Part shown: in pieces, positions 36,863-44,965 of the stretch
How positions within the stretch are numbered: position 1 is the stretch's first letter
Layout: every line of letters starts with the position of its first letter
NCBI RefSeq assembly: GCF_938041965.1
Contig: NZ_CALISE010000019.1
Coordinates: 62,001 to 126,000, forward strand
DNA: 64,000 nucleotides
Source: an uncultured Mogibacterium sp.
GTDB taxonomy: Bacteria; Bacillota; Clostridia; Peptostreptococcales; Anaerovoracaceae
Direction of reading: 5' to 3'
Translations under genes and position numbers: made by a program
The notes under the pieces: model-generated
What the model was told of the DNA's origin: nothing
The model's database searches: none
Seen by the model: the letters and a program-made list of their open reading frames with translations, nothing else

Positions 36863-37846
36863 ATGAGTAAGAATATATATTTTGCCGGTGGTTGCTTCTG
36901 GGGCACCGAGAGGGTGTTCAAGGAGATACCAGGAGTTATAGAGACGACTGTTGGGTATGCGAATGGAAGAGTTGAGTACCCTTCGTATGAGCAGGTTTGC
37001 AGAGGTGATACTGGCCATAGGGAGACTGTTAAAGTCACATATAATCCTGAGAGACTATCACTCGAGAAGTTAACGCATGCTTTCTTCATGGTCATCGATC
37101 CAACTGTTCAGAATAGACAAGGACCTGATATAGGGACGCAGTATCAGACAGGTGTGTATTATGAGGATGAGCAAGATTTGCCGATATTAGAGAAGGTATT
37201 CGGACAGCAGAGAGATATTAATGAAGAGTTCTACGTAGAACTAGAGCCACTTGGTTCATTCTATGCTGCCGAGGATTACCATCAGGACTATCTCGATAAG
37301 AACCCAGGTGGATACTGCCACATTACAAACTATGAGATTGAAGAAGTTAGGGCGCTGTTCGCTGCAGAGGCTAGAGAGGCGGGTCAGGAGATAAAGGACG
37401 ATCTCTATCCATCAGACGAGACTGAGGAGGAGCTATTTTACCGCATCGGACCACAGGCCTATAACGTCGTTAGAAAGTCGGGAACAGAGCGAGCATTTTC
37501 TGGTGAATACGATGACTTCTTTGAAAAAGGCATCTATGTAGATGTCGTGAGCGGTGAACCGCTGTTCGTATCGACGGATAAATTCAACTCTGGCTGCGGA
37601 TGGCCTGCATTTACAAGACCGATAAGTGAGGAACATGTGGTCTATATGCGAGATACTACGTTCGGTATGGAGCGCGTAGAGGTTAGAAGCAAGGGTGCGA
37701 ATTCTCATCTGGGACACGTATTTCAGGATGGACCGTCAGAAGATGGGGGCATGAGATACTGCATCAATTCGTTAGCTCTAAAATTTATACCAGTTGAAGA
37801 CATGCTAGAGGCAGGTTATGGAGACCTGATTGAACTTGTAAAATAA
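36863..37846 (+). CDS. msrAB: Bifunctional methionine sulfoxide reductase MsrA-MsrB
   Basis: A 327-residue fusion that repairs both methionine sulfoxide epimers. Residues about 3-160 are MsrA, with the catalytic cysteine in GGCFWG. Residues about 190-315 are MsrB, with the catalytic cysteine in RYCINSL and the SGCGWPAF loop. The two CxxC pairs that hold zinc in many MsrB proteins are absent (the first site reads GIYVDVVSG), so this is the zinc-less form, as is usual in MsrA-MsrB fusions. AAGGAGAA precedes the ATG. It is followed closely by an ArsC/Spx-type protein. Confidence 0.95.
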   Translation: MSKNIYFAGGCFWGTERVFKEIPGVIETTVGYANGRVEYPSYEQVCRGDTGHRETVKVTYNPERLSLEKLTHAFFMVIDPTVQNRQGPDIGTQYQTGVYYEDEQDLPILEKVFGQQRDINEEFYVELEPLGSFYAAEDYHQDYLDKNPGGYCHITNYEIEEVRALFAAEAREAGQEIKDDLYPSDETEEELFYRIGPQAYNVVRKSGTERAFSGEYDDFFEKGIYVDVVSGEPLFVSTDKFNSGCGWPAFTRPISEEHVVYMRDTTFGMERVEVRSKGANSHLGHVFQDGPSEDGGMRYCINSLALKFIPVEDMLEAGYGDLIELVK

Positions 37847-37860
37847 GAGGGAGGATGACT

Positions 37861-38220
37861 ATGAAAGTTCTATTTAATGAGTATCCAAAATGCAGCACAT
37901 GCAAGAAGGCTAAGAAGTGGCTCGATGACAATGGTGTCGCTTACGATGACAGACATATAGTTGAAAATAATCCGACTAAAGAGGAACTTAGGGACTGGCT
38001 GTCGAGAAGTGACAAGCCGGTGAGAAAGTTCTTTAACACAAGCGGAATGCTCTACAGAGAAATGGAGCTAAAGGACAAGCTAGATGCGATGAGCGAAGAT
38101 GAGCAGCTCGAGGTTCTAGCATCTAATGGAATGCTTGTAAAGAGACCGCTAGTCGTTGGTGATGACTTCGTGCTCGGTGGCTTCAGGGAGAAGGACTGGG
38201 AAGAGAAACTCCTGGGATAA
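37861..38220 (+). CDS. ArsC/Spx-family thioredoxin-fold protein
   Basis: A 119-residue protein beginning MKVLFNEYPKCSTCKKAKKW, with a CxxC motif (CSTC) as in the ArsC/YffB/Spx family. ATG 37861 is preferred because GGGAGG sits 6 bases before it. The C-terminal part (KRPLVVGDDFVLGGF) contains the conserved RP dipeptide seen in arsenate reductase-like proteins. It may be a thiol-dependent reductase or an Spx-like regulator. Placement after msrAB suggests a redox-stress role. Confidence 0.8.
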   Translation: MKVLFNEYPKCSTCKKAKKWLDDNGVAYDDRHIVENNPTKEELRDWLSRSDKPVRKFFNTSGMLYREMELKDKLDAMSEDEQLEVLASNGMLVKRPLVVGDDFVLGGFREKDWEEKLLG

Positions 38221-38250
38221 TAGGATAAGATTGCTACACTATAGTGCGTT

Positions 38251-38280
38251 TAGAGAAGAGCCCGAGGGGGCTCTTCTCTA
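38251..38280 (+). terminator. 13-bp stem-loop without U tract
   Basis: TAGAGAAGAGCCC and GGGCTCTTCTCTA form a perfect 13-bp stem with a GAGG loop. No T run follows on either strand, so it may stabilise an mRNA 3' end rather than terminate by itself. Confidence 0.55.
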
Positions 38281-38329
38281 ATATGCGCGAAATGTAAGGT
38301 TTGGTTGACTGTTTGTAAAGTGAAATAGA

Positions 38330-38358
38330 TTGAAGAAGTTAGAGAGCGCCGATATAAT
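38330..38358 (+). promoter_or_regulatory. Promoter of the XRE-type gene
   Basis: TTGAAG (38330-38335), 17-base spacer, TATAAT (38353-38358), 45 bases upstream of the regulator's start. Confidence 0.65.
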
Positions 38359-38403
38359 CTAATTGAATAAAGTTTTCGTAATAATAGAGCGGAGGTTATT
38401 ATA

Positions 38404-38865
38404 GTGACTTTGGGTGAGAAAATTCGAGGACTTAGGAAAAAGCAAGGCCTATCGCAGGAGGACGTATCTCGAAAAATAAATGTATCTAGACAGGCGATTT
38501 CAAAGTGGGAGCAAGACCTAGTACTGCCAGATACTGTAAACTTAATGAAATTATGTGACTGTTTTGGAATCACACTTGCAGAACTAACAGGTGATGTGGA
38601 AAAGACTAATAAGGAGATTTGCGATAAGACAAAAAAGATTCATAAATCCGCTGTGGCCTCTATTGTGATTGGATGTATACTCACAGTTCTTTCTGTAGTG
38701 ATAACATACCCAATAAAGATGGCTGACTTTAAAATTAATGGTAGTTGTTTTGATAATGAATTATATTACTTGAGAGTCTTCCCGTTAAATATTGTATTGT
38801 TTATTTCAATATTGTTAATATTAGTCGGTATAGCTAAAATTATGAAAGGAAAACTAAAAAAATAA
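38404..38865 (+). CDS. Membrane-anchored XRE-family regulator
   Basis: A 153-residue protein with an N-terminal helix-turn-helix (about 1-60; IRGLRKKQGLSQEDVSRKIN and VSRQAISKWEQDLVLPD) and two C-terminal membrane segments (SAVASIVIGCILTVLSVVIT and LNIVLFISILLILVGIAKI). The start is a GTG preceded by GGAGG. One-component regulators of this shape sense envelope stress or regulate an adjacent membrane or secreted protein. Directly downstream there is a broken signal-peptide-like frame. Confidence 0.85.
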   Translation: MTLGEKIRGLRKKQGLSQEDVSRKINVSRQAISKWEQDLVLPDTVNLMKLCDCFGITLAELTGDVEKTNKEICDKTKKIHKSAVASIVIGCILTVLSVVITYPIKMADFKINGSCFDNELYYLRVFPLNIVLFISILLILVGIAKIMKGKLKK

Positions 38866-38869
38866 AAAA

Positions 38870-38959
38870 AGCATCTCAATTATATTACTGTCCTTACTTG
38901 TTCTTTTTAGTACACATATAAGTGCTTTTGCCGATGATAAATTTATTATAAATATTTAA
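38870..38959 (+). pseudogene. Signal-peptide-like remnant without start codon
   Basis: Directly after the XRE regulator, one frame reads SISIILLSLLVLFSTHISAF then ADDKFIINI and a stop. This resembles a signal peptide with its cleavage site after AFA. No start codon occurs between the upstream stop (38855) and this stretch, and only nine mature residues follow. It looks like the beginning of a lost secreted protein, but the evidence is short. Confidence 0.3.
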
Positions 38960-38974
38960 AAGAAATATAAAGCG

Positions 38975-39009
38975 AAAGAGTTACAAAAGCCGTTTTTTGT
39001 AACTCTTTT
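38975..39009 (+). terminator. Rho-independent terminator
   Basis: A 14-bp stem (AAAGAGTTACAAAA / TTTTGTAACTCTTT) with a 6-base loop, ending in TTTT, upstream of the adenine deaminase gene. Confidence 0.8.
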
Positions 39010-39105
39010 AAATTAACATGGCTCTAGTAATTGAGTTCAATATGGTTTCATAAAAATATGTTACAATAGGGTAATTTATATTGGCACATGTAAAGGGGTA
39101 CTAAA

Positions 39106-40830
39106 ATGTCCGAAAGCTACACAGGTAAAATCAATCGCAAATTGCAGAGCAAGCAGAAGGTTATAAGAGCTGCTGCGGGGAAGTGTAAAGCAGATTTGGT
39201 TCTTAAGAATGCAACGTATGTGAGTGTATTCTCAGGTGAACTACGGAATGCTGACATTGCGGTTACGAATGGATTGATAGCTGGAATTGGTGAGTATGAT
39301 GGTGAAAAGGAAGTGGATGTGACGGGAAAAATCGTGTGTCCGGGATTCCTAGATGCACATATCCATCTCGAAAGCGCTCTGGTTACACCTACTGAATTTG
39401 TGAGAGCAGTACTCCCTCACGGCACGACCACTGTTGTTACTGACCCTCATGAGATTGCAAACGTCATGGGAACAGATGGGATTGAATACATGCTCCAGGC
39501 TACCGAAGGGCTCCCGATAGACGTGCGTTTTATGCTACCTTCATGCGTTCCTGCAACTCCGCTTGATGAGTCAGGTGCAATGCTCGATTATAGAGCGATT
39601 GATAGTTTCTACGAACATCCTAGAGTGCAGGGGCTCGCAGAGATGATGAATTACGTCGGCACAGTCGCTGCAGATGAGCAGGTTGTGGAAAAGATAGTCG
39701 CTGCACAGGCACACCACAAGAAGATAGATGGGCATGCGCCAGGGGTGAAGGGAAAAGCGCTTAATGCATACGTCGCTGCCGGCGTGTACTCCGACCATGA
39801 GTGTGCTACTGCTAGTGAGGCTATAGAGAAACTCGAGCTCGGGCAGGTGATTATGATTAGAGAGGGTACAGCAGCCCACAACCTGGAGGCTCTGATGCCT
39901 CTTCTAACGGATAAATATGCAGATAGATGCATGTTCTGCACGGATGATAAGCATCCGTCAGACCTGCTGGAGAAAGGGCATATAGATTATATAATTAAGA
40001 AAGCTATCTCTATGGGAGCAGATCCGATACTGGCTATTAAGGTTGCGAGCACCAACGCAGCTAGATACTTCAGATTGAATAACCGCGGGGCAATTGCGCT
40101 CGGATATCTTGCAGATTTCGTAATCATTGATAGTTTTGAGGAGTTTACAGTTGAACAAGTTTATAAAAAGGGCAAGCTGATGTACAGTGGCGGGAAGCTC
40201 AAGGACTTCAGAGCTCCTACTGTAGATGAGTTCCTGACAGAGAGGGCACATAGTACATTTAAGGTCGATAGGTTAAAACCTGAAGCATTTAAGATAGATA
40301 GACCTAGAGGTGTGCTTGGCATGGTTCCTGGTGAGCTGATGACCACAGACGAGGGGTATGCAACTGGTGTGGATATTGACAAAGACATCCTCAAAATCGC
40401 TGTAGTGGAGAGACATAACTATACGGGACATATCGGAATAGGATACATAAAAGGTTACGGGCTCAGAAGAGGTGCAGTTGCTACCAGTATCTCGCACGAT
40501 TCACATAACATAATCGTAGTTGGAACTAATGATGAGGATATGGCTGCCGCAGTTAATCATATTGCGGAAAATGGCGGAGGAATAACGGTATTTGACGGCG
40601 GTAAATGCATCGGAGACGTGAAGCTAGGGATTGCCGGCCTAATGAGCGATGCTCCGCTTATTGACGTGAATAGAAACCTTGAAGATGCAAAGGCGAGAGC
40701 TTTTGAACTAGGTGTTAGTAAGCTGATAGATCCGTTTATGACGCTGTCATTCATGAGCCTGCCTGTTATTCCTAAGCTGAGACTCACGACGCGCGGGGTG
40801 TTCGACGTTGAGAGTCAGAGCTATGTGTAA
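39106..40830 (+). CDS. ade: Adenine deaminase
   Basis: A 574-residue amidohydrolase that converts adenine to hypoxanthine and ammonia. The metal-binding HxH is in DAHIHLES near residue 85, with VVTDPHEIANVMG and later GHAPG and FCTDDKHPSDLL as further metal and active-site segments. The C-terminal region (about 420-570) is the Ade-specific domain. AAAGGGG precedes the ATG. Length and motifs match bacterial Ade, distinct from the adenosine-deaminase-type enzymes. Confidence 0.94.
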   Translation: MSESYTGKINRKLQSKQKVIRAAAGKCKADLVLKNATYVSVFSGELRNADIAVTNGLIAGIGEYDGEKEVDVTGKIVCPGFLDAHIHLESALVTPTEFVRAVLPHGTTTVVTDPHEIANVMGTDGIEYMLQATEGLPIDVRFMLPSCVPATPLDESGAMLDYRAIDSFYEHPRVQGLAEMMNYVGTVAADEQVVEKIVAAQAHHKKIDGHAPGVKGKALNAYVAAGVYSDHECATASEAIEKLELGQVIMIREGTAAHNLEALMPLLTDKYADRCMFCTDDKHPSDLLEKGHIDYIIKKAISMGADPILAIKVASTNAARYFRLNNRGAIALGYLADFVIIDSFEEFTVEQVYKKGKLMYSGGKLKDFRAPTVDEFLTERAHSTFKVDRLKPEAFKIDRPRGVLGMVPGELMTTDEGYATGVDIDKDILKIAVVERHNYTGHIGIGYIKGYGLRRGAVATSISHDSHNIIVVGTNDEDMAAAVNHIAENGGGITVFDGGKCIGDVKLGIAGLMSDAPLIDVNRNLEDAKARAFELGVSKLIDPFMTLSFMSLPVIPKLRLTTRGVFDVESQSYV

Positions 40831-40841
40831 GAAGTTGACTG

Positions 40842-42299
40842 ATGAATAAGCTAGATAAAGATATAATTGAAAAGTTAGCCTACAGGGTAGCAGAGCTTGG
40901 AGGGCGTGCGTACATGGTAGGCGGAGCCGTTCGTGATGAGATTATGAAGCGTCCCATTAAGGATGTGGATATTGAAGTACATGGAATCTCTGAGGCGGTT
41001 CTAGAAGCGGTGTTAAAGGAACTTGGAAAGCCACTTCGATTCGGCTCTGCTTTTGGTGTGTACTCGCTTGCTGGTCATCAGATAGATATTGCACTTCCTC
41101 GCTCAGAAAGAAAATCTGGGTCTGGTCATCGCGACTTTGAAATTGAAATCGATCCATTTATCGGAATCAGGGAAGCAGCACGGAGGCGCGATTTCACCAT
41201 GAATGCGCTCCTTAAGGATATCCTGAGCGGTGAAATCGCAGATCCGTATGGAGGCACGGAGGATATCAAAAACCGAATAATCCGTCATATAGACGATAAG
41301 AAATTCGGTGAGGATCCACTCCGTGCCCTCCGTGCTGCCCAGTTCAGATCCAGATTCGGATTCCAGGTCGCGCCTTCCACGATTTCAATCTGTAGGGCGC
41401 TGGACCTCAGGAATCTCTCGGCCGAGCGCGTCGAGCTAGAGATGAAGAAGGCGCTCCTTGAATCCCGCCGGCCATCCGAATTCTTTGAATGCCTGCGGGA
41501 AATGGGCCAGCTCGGATACTGGTTCAAGGAACTAGAACAGCTGATCGGGCTAGAGCAAAATCCTAAGTTCCATCCAGAAGGTGATGTCTGGACTCACACC
41601 ATGATGGTTCTGGATAGAGCGGCCCATTTCCGACCTTGCGTGAGTGACCCATACGCGTTTATGCTGCTGGCTCTCACTCATGATTTCGGCAAGATCACGA
41701 CGACTGAATTCGTTAATGGCGCAATTCACGCGTATGGTCACGAGCTACAAGGAGCAGAAATCGCGGAGCGATTTCTGGACCGCGTGTGTCATGGCAGCGA
41801 TATAAAGAAATATATTGCTAATATGATTCCTAATCACATGCGTCCAAACAAGATTGCTGAAGCGAGGTCAGCAGTCAAGAAGACGAACCGAATGTTTGAT
41901 GATGCGGCTTCACCTAGCGACCTAATATATTTTGCAATCTGTGATAAGACAAAGCTTCCTTATTTGGAAGCCAATAAGTGTGAGCCGAATGAGACACATG
42001 AGACACACGAGACACAGGGCAATATTGATATAGAATCAGAGCTTTACACAGATGATGAAAAGTCAAGGGAGCAAGAACGGATAAAGTTCTTGTTCGATAG
42101 ACTAGATCTGTACAGAGACATGATGGCGAGACCTTATGTTACAGGAAAGGACTTGATCAATAGGGGAATAATGCCAGGCGATGACTTCGGTACAATCCTC
42201 GAATATGCGCACAAACTGAGACTAGCTGGTGTATCAAAGGATGATGCGCTTAAGCAAACAATTTCCTATGCGAGGAAATTAAGAAAAAATATTAAATGA
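40842..42299 (+). CDS. cca: CCA-adding tRNA nucleotidyltransferase with HD domain
   Basis: A 485-residue class II nucleotidyltransferase. YMVGGAVRDEIMKRPIKDVD holds the GG and DxD catalytic motifs, and RRRDFTMNALLKD the template region. A C-terminal HD-type domain carries the HD pair in ALTHDFGK. It adds or repairs the 3' CCA of tRNA; poly(A) polymerase activity is an alternative within this family. The tRNA-Arg in this window already encodes CCA. A 9-bp triple repeat encodes (E-T-H/Q)x3 at 41991-42017. Confidence 0.88.
   Translation: MNKLDKDIIEKLAYRVAELGGRAYMVGGAVRDEIMKRPIKDVDIEVHGISEAVLEAVLKELGKPLRFGSAFGVYSLAGHQIDIALPRSERKSGSGHRDFEIEIDPFIGIREAARRRDFTMNALLKDILSGEIADPYGGTEDIKNRIIRHIDDKKFGEDPLRALRAAQFRSRFGFQVAPSTISICRALDLRNLSAERVELEMKKALLESRRPSEFFECLREMGQLGYWFKELEQLIGLEQNPKFHPEGDVWTHTMMVLDRAAHFRPCVSDPYAFMLLALTHDFGKITTTEFVNGAIHAYGHELQGAEIAERFLDRVCHGSDIKKYIANMIPNHMRPNKIAEARSAVKKTNRMFDDAASPSDLIYFAICDKTKLPYLEANKCEPNETHETHETQGNIDIESELYTDDEKSREQERIKFLFDRLDLYRDMMARPYVTGKDLINRGIMPGDDFGTILEYAHKLRLAGVSKDDALKQTISYARKLRKNIK
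41991..42017 (+). repeat. Three 9-bp tandem repeats inside cca
   Basis: GAGACACAT, GAGACACAC and GAGACACAG follow one another and encode ETHETHETQ. They lie in the linker between the nucleotidyltransferase body and the C-terminal domain. The repeat keeps the frame. Confidence 0.8.
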
Positions 42300-42442
42300 T
42301 AAAATTCTTACAATAGTGTATAATGCACCTATTAGGTAATATTTATCAAAGAGTTATTACTAAAAGCGTAACGTTTGAACATATTTGCATTTTAATTAAA
42401 TAAATAAGAAAGAAGGAACAATTATGGAAAAAAAGGCAAGCG

Positions 42443-43981
42443 TTGTCAGTTCGCAAATTATTCGTTTTGCTACTATCATTTCTGATGATGATAGGGATAG
42501 CTGCACCGAATATGGAGGCTTTTGCGGTTGAGAATACAACGACTGATCTTAATCTAGCAAATCTCAACCTATATGAGTTCAAGTGCAGGCAGGAGAATAT
42601 GCAGGTCGTTAGCACTGGCTCGGGAACTCTTAAGGAAGTAGTTACACCTAATGGCTCATGGACTAAGAGCACGGTGTTTATGCACAAGTATGAGAAGTCC
42701 AATTCGAAGCAGGATTATGATAATGTTCTAGAACTTCTATTCACTAATGCTGGTGAAGTAAATGGAAAAAAGGTCAACGTGAGAGTGAAGGTTTCTCACC
42801 TACAGCTGAATCCAACGGTATATTACGGGCAGCAGGCAAACTTTAATGATGCAAATGCGGGCGTACCTTTTTTGACGGTTGACCAAAACTGGGGTGATAG
42901 TGGAATTCAGCTGATGGATTATGTATATCCTGATCATCCTAATTTTACTAATGACAATATTTGGTCTTTCAACACTAAGACAGATGTTACTGCAACTCTC
43001 GAGTATGCTGATGGTACACCTTGCGATTTAAAGCTGACAATGCAGCCAGCTGATATCGATGTGAAGCCAGGAAATCCAATCGCTGGGAACCGCAGATCTT
43101 CTTTTTATGAAGAATTAGGTGTCAAGAATCTGGATAGCACTATTGATAAGATTGTTTACAATAGAGCGGTTAGTTTGGATGAGGAAAATGGAACCGGGAA
43201 CTGGCATTGGTGGAGAGCTAATGCGAACATCACTGCAGCTGGAACTAGCGGGCAGGATGAGTATAACAAAACTGGATTTGTTATGCGCAGTAAAACAAAC
43301 TCAATTACTTTCGCATATAATTCATCTGTAACGAGCGGTGGGCTATTCAAATTCTTTGCTGAAGTCCCTTACCATAACAATCCTGGTACAGCAGCAAAGA
43401 TGTATTTCGATAATGTGTCGGTCCCTACGAACACCGTTGAGACGAAGCTACTGCCACCAACTAAGCCTAAGAAAGACGTTTTTAAAGACGATATGTCCAC
43501 CAGTGTTGATGGAAAGACCGTTAAGGGTGGGGATGTACTCACATATAAGATAACGTATAAGAATACAATCGGACGACCAGATGATGTGACGATCACTGAC
43601 GCTATTCCTAAGTATACGAAATACGTTGCTGGCTCTGCGGATAACGGCGGAGTAGAGCATAATGGTATCATCACTTGGAGAAAGACAAATCTCGGTAATG
43701 ACGAGACATTTACGGTGACTTACAAGGTTAAGGTAGATGAGGATATTAATGGAAAGCCAGTAGATAATCAGGCAAAGGTTAGCACGAACTATTACAAGTT
43801 TGACACTAATAAGACTCATAATCCGACACCGGTTATGCCAAAGAAGTCTGTGGTCAACAAGCATAGACATACACCTAAGACAGGTGATAGCAACGGGCTA
43901 CTTCCTTATTCGATCGCGCTTGTAGGCTCTGCTCTAGCGGCTTTCGGCTTGTTTGCAGCTAGAAAGCGTATAGCAAGGTAG
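42443..43981 (+). CDS. Cell-wall-anchored surface protein with frame break at start
   Basis: A protein of about 512 visible residues: signal peptide (LFVLLLSFLMMIGIAAP, cleavage near AFA), a novel extracellular region (about 35-330), an isopeptide/DUF11-like domain (about 345-455, with GGDVLTYKITYKNT and VTITDAIPKYTKY) and a C-terminal sorting signal TPKTG, membrane helix and basic tail. The expected start is ATG 42424 with AGAAGGAAC, but seven A's after ATGG put it out of frame; six would join it to this frame as MEKRQALSVRKLF. The listed TTG start has no ribosome binding site. It may be a phase-variable or mis-sequenced adhesin. Confidence 0.8.
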   Translation: MSVRKLFVLLLSFLMMIGIAAPNMEAFAVENTTTDLNLANLNLYEFKCRQENMQVVSTGSGTLKEVVTPNGSWTKSTVFMHKYEKSNSKQDYDNVLELLFTNAGEVNGKKVNVRVKVSHLQLNPTVYYGQQANFNDANAGVPFLTVDQNWGDSGIQLMDYVYPDHPNFTNDNIWSFNTKTDVTATLEYADGTPCDLKLTMQPADIDVKPGNPIAGNRRSSFYEELGVKNLDSTIDKIVYNRAVSLDEENGTGNWHWWRANANITAAGTSGQDEYNKTGFVMRSKTNSITFAYNSSVTSGGLFKFFAEVPYHNNPGTAAKMYFDNVSVPTNTVETKLLPPTKPKKDVFKDDMSTSVDGKTVKGGDVLTYKITYKNTIGRPDDVTITDAIPKYTKYVAGSADNGGVEHNGIITWRKTNLGNDETFTVTYKVKVDEDINGKPVDNQAKVSTNYYKFDTNKTHNPTPVMPKKSVVNKHRHTPKTGDSNGLLPYSIALVGSALAAFGLFAARKRIAR

Positions 43982-44016
43982 CTTATCGTAACCATTCAAA
44001 ACCGACATTGTACGAA

Positions 44017-44042
44017 AAAAGCGGGACCTGTGTCCCGCTTTT
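44017..44042. terminator. Bidirectional terminator
   Basis: AAAAGCGGGA / TCCCGCTTTT stem with a 6-base loop, flanked by A and T runs, between the convergent surface-protein and nucleotidyltransferase genes. Confidence 0.88.
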
Positions 44043-44058
44043 GTAATGTAGCAATTTC

Positions 44059-44964
44059 TTACCATAGTTCCTTTGGATATTTTCCGTCAACCTTCATCTC
44101 GGAAAACTTCGCGGTAACCTCATCCTTATCCTCTTTGTAGGTGACACCGAACCACTTGTCACTTGACTGAAGAACTGCAACGGTAGCTCTACCAGCTTTG
44201 ACCTCTGTATCGATGCAGTAAGGAAGGAAGTACTCTCCCTTCAGTGGATTTTGCTCTATGATTTTATCTAGTGCAGCCGGAAAACCAGCTTTCATAACCT
44301 CGAGGAATCCAGCTCCAAATCCCCATAGGTTCATGGATACCGATTGCCCATCAGGTACATCGTGTCTCACGCCTTTTGAGCTTGTTGCTCGAATTATACC
44401 GTCACTCTCACGTATAACGTCCGAATGTTCCTCGATATCCGATAAATATCCATCCGTAACCTCGCAGAGCCCACGAGCAACTGAACCATTTAGAGAGAGT
44501 GTGTTCTCAATCTTGAAGCCGACCATGCAGTGGTGCGTAGCATCAGCGGATTCACTGAGAAATTTGTATATCTTCTCAAATGCTTCCTGACCATAGTAGT
44601 CATCTGCATTAATAACAGCGAAAGGTGCATCGATATAATCTCTTGCTGCAAGGACAGCATGACCAGTACCCCAAGGCTTAGTTCTTCCGTCTGGAACAGA
44701 GTAGCCTGCTGGCAGATCGTGAATGTCCTGAACTGCGTAGTGAGTTTCAAACAGCTTGCCGGCTCTTCCTTCGATATGGGCTCTAAAGTCATCTTCAAAA
44801 TCCTTCTTGATTATAAAAGCTACTCTCCTAAAACCCGCTTGATATGCGTCATAGAGGGAAAAATCCATGATAATGTCACCCTCAGACGTAATCGGATCAA
44901 TCTGCTTCGGTCCGCCGTATCGACTCCCCATTCCTGCAGCCATGATAACTAGAATTGGTTCCAT
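44059..44964 (-). CDS. Sugar nucleotidyltransferase-like protein
   Basis: A 301-residue nucleotidyltransferase. The N terminus MEPILVIMAAGMGSRYGGPK is the NTP-binding signature, and VINADDYYG the metal-binding segment. It resembles UTP/NTP-sugar transferases but lacks features that would fix the sugar. It starts one base after the gltX stop on the same strand, so the two are co-transcribed. Confidence 0.82.
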   Translation of the reverse strand: MEPILVIMAAGMGSRYGGPKQIDPITSEGDIIMDFSLYDAYQAGFRRVAFIIKKDFEDDFRAHIEGRAGKLFETHYAVQDIHDLPAGYSVPDGRTKPWGTGHAVLAARDYIDAPFAVINADDYYGQEAFEKIYKFLSESADATHHCMVGFKIENTLSLNGSVARGLCEVTDGYLSDIEEHSDVIRESDGIIRATSSKGVRHDVPDGQSVSMNLWGFGAGFLEVMKAGFPAALDKIIEQNPLKGEYFLPYCIDTEVKAGRATVAVLQSSDKWFGVTYKEDKDEVTAKFSEMKVDGKYPKELW

Positions 44965-44965
44965 T

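Noticed and set aside
39010..39105. Purine riboswitch before adenine deaminase
   Set aside because: The region is short and AT-rich and lacks the conserved three-way-junction sequence.
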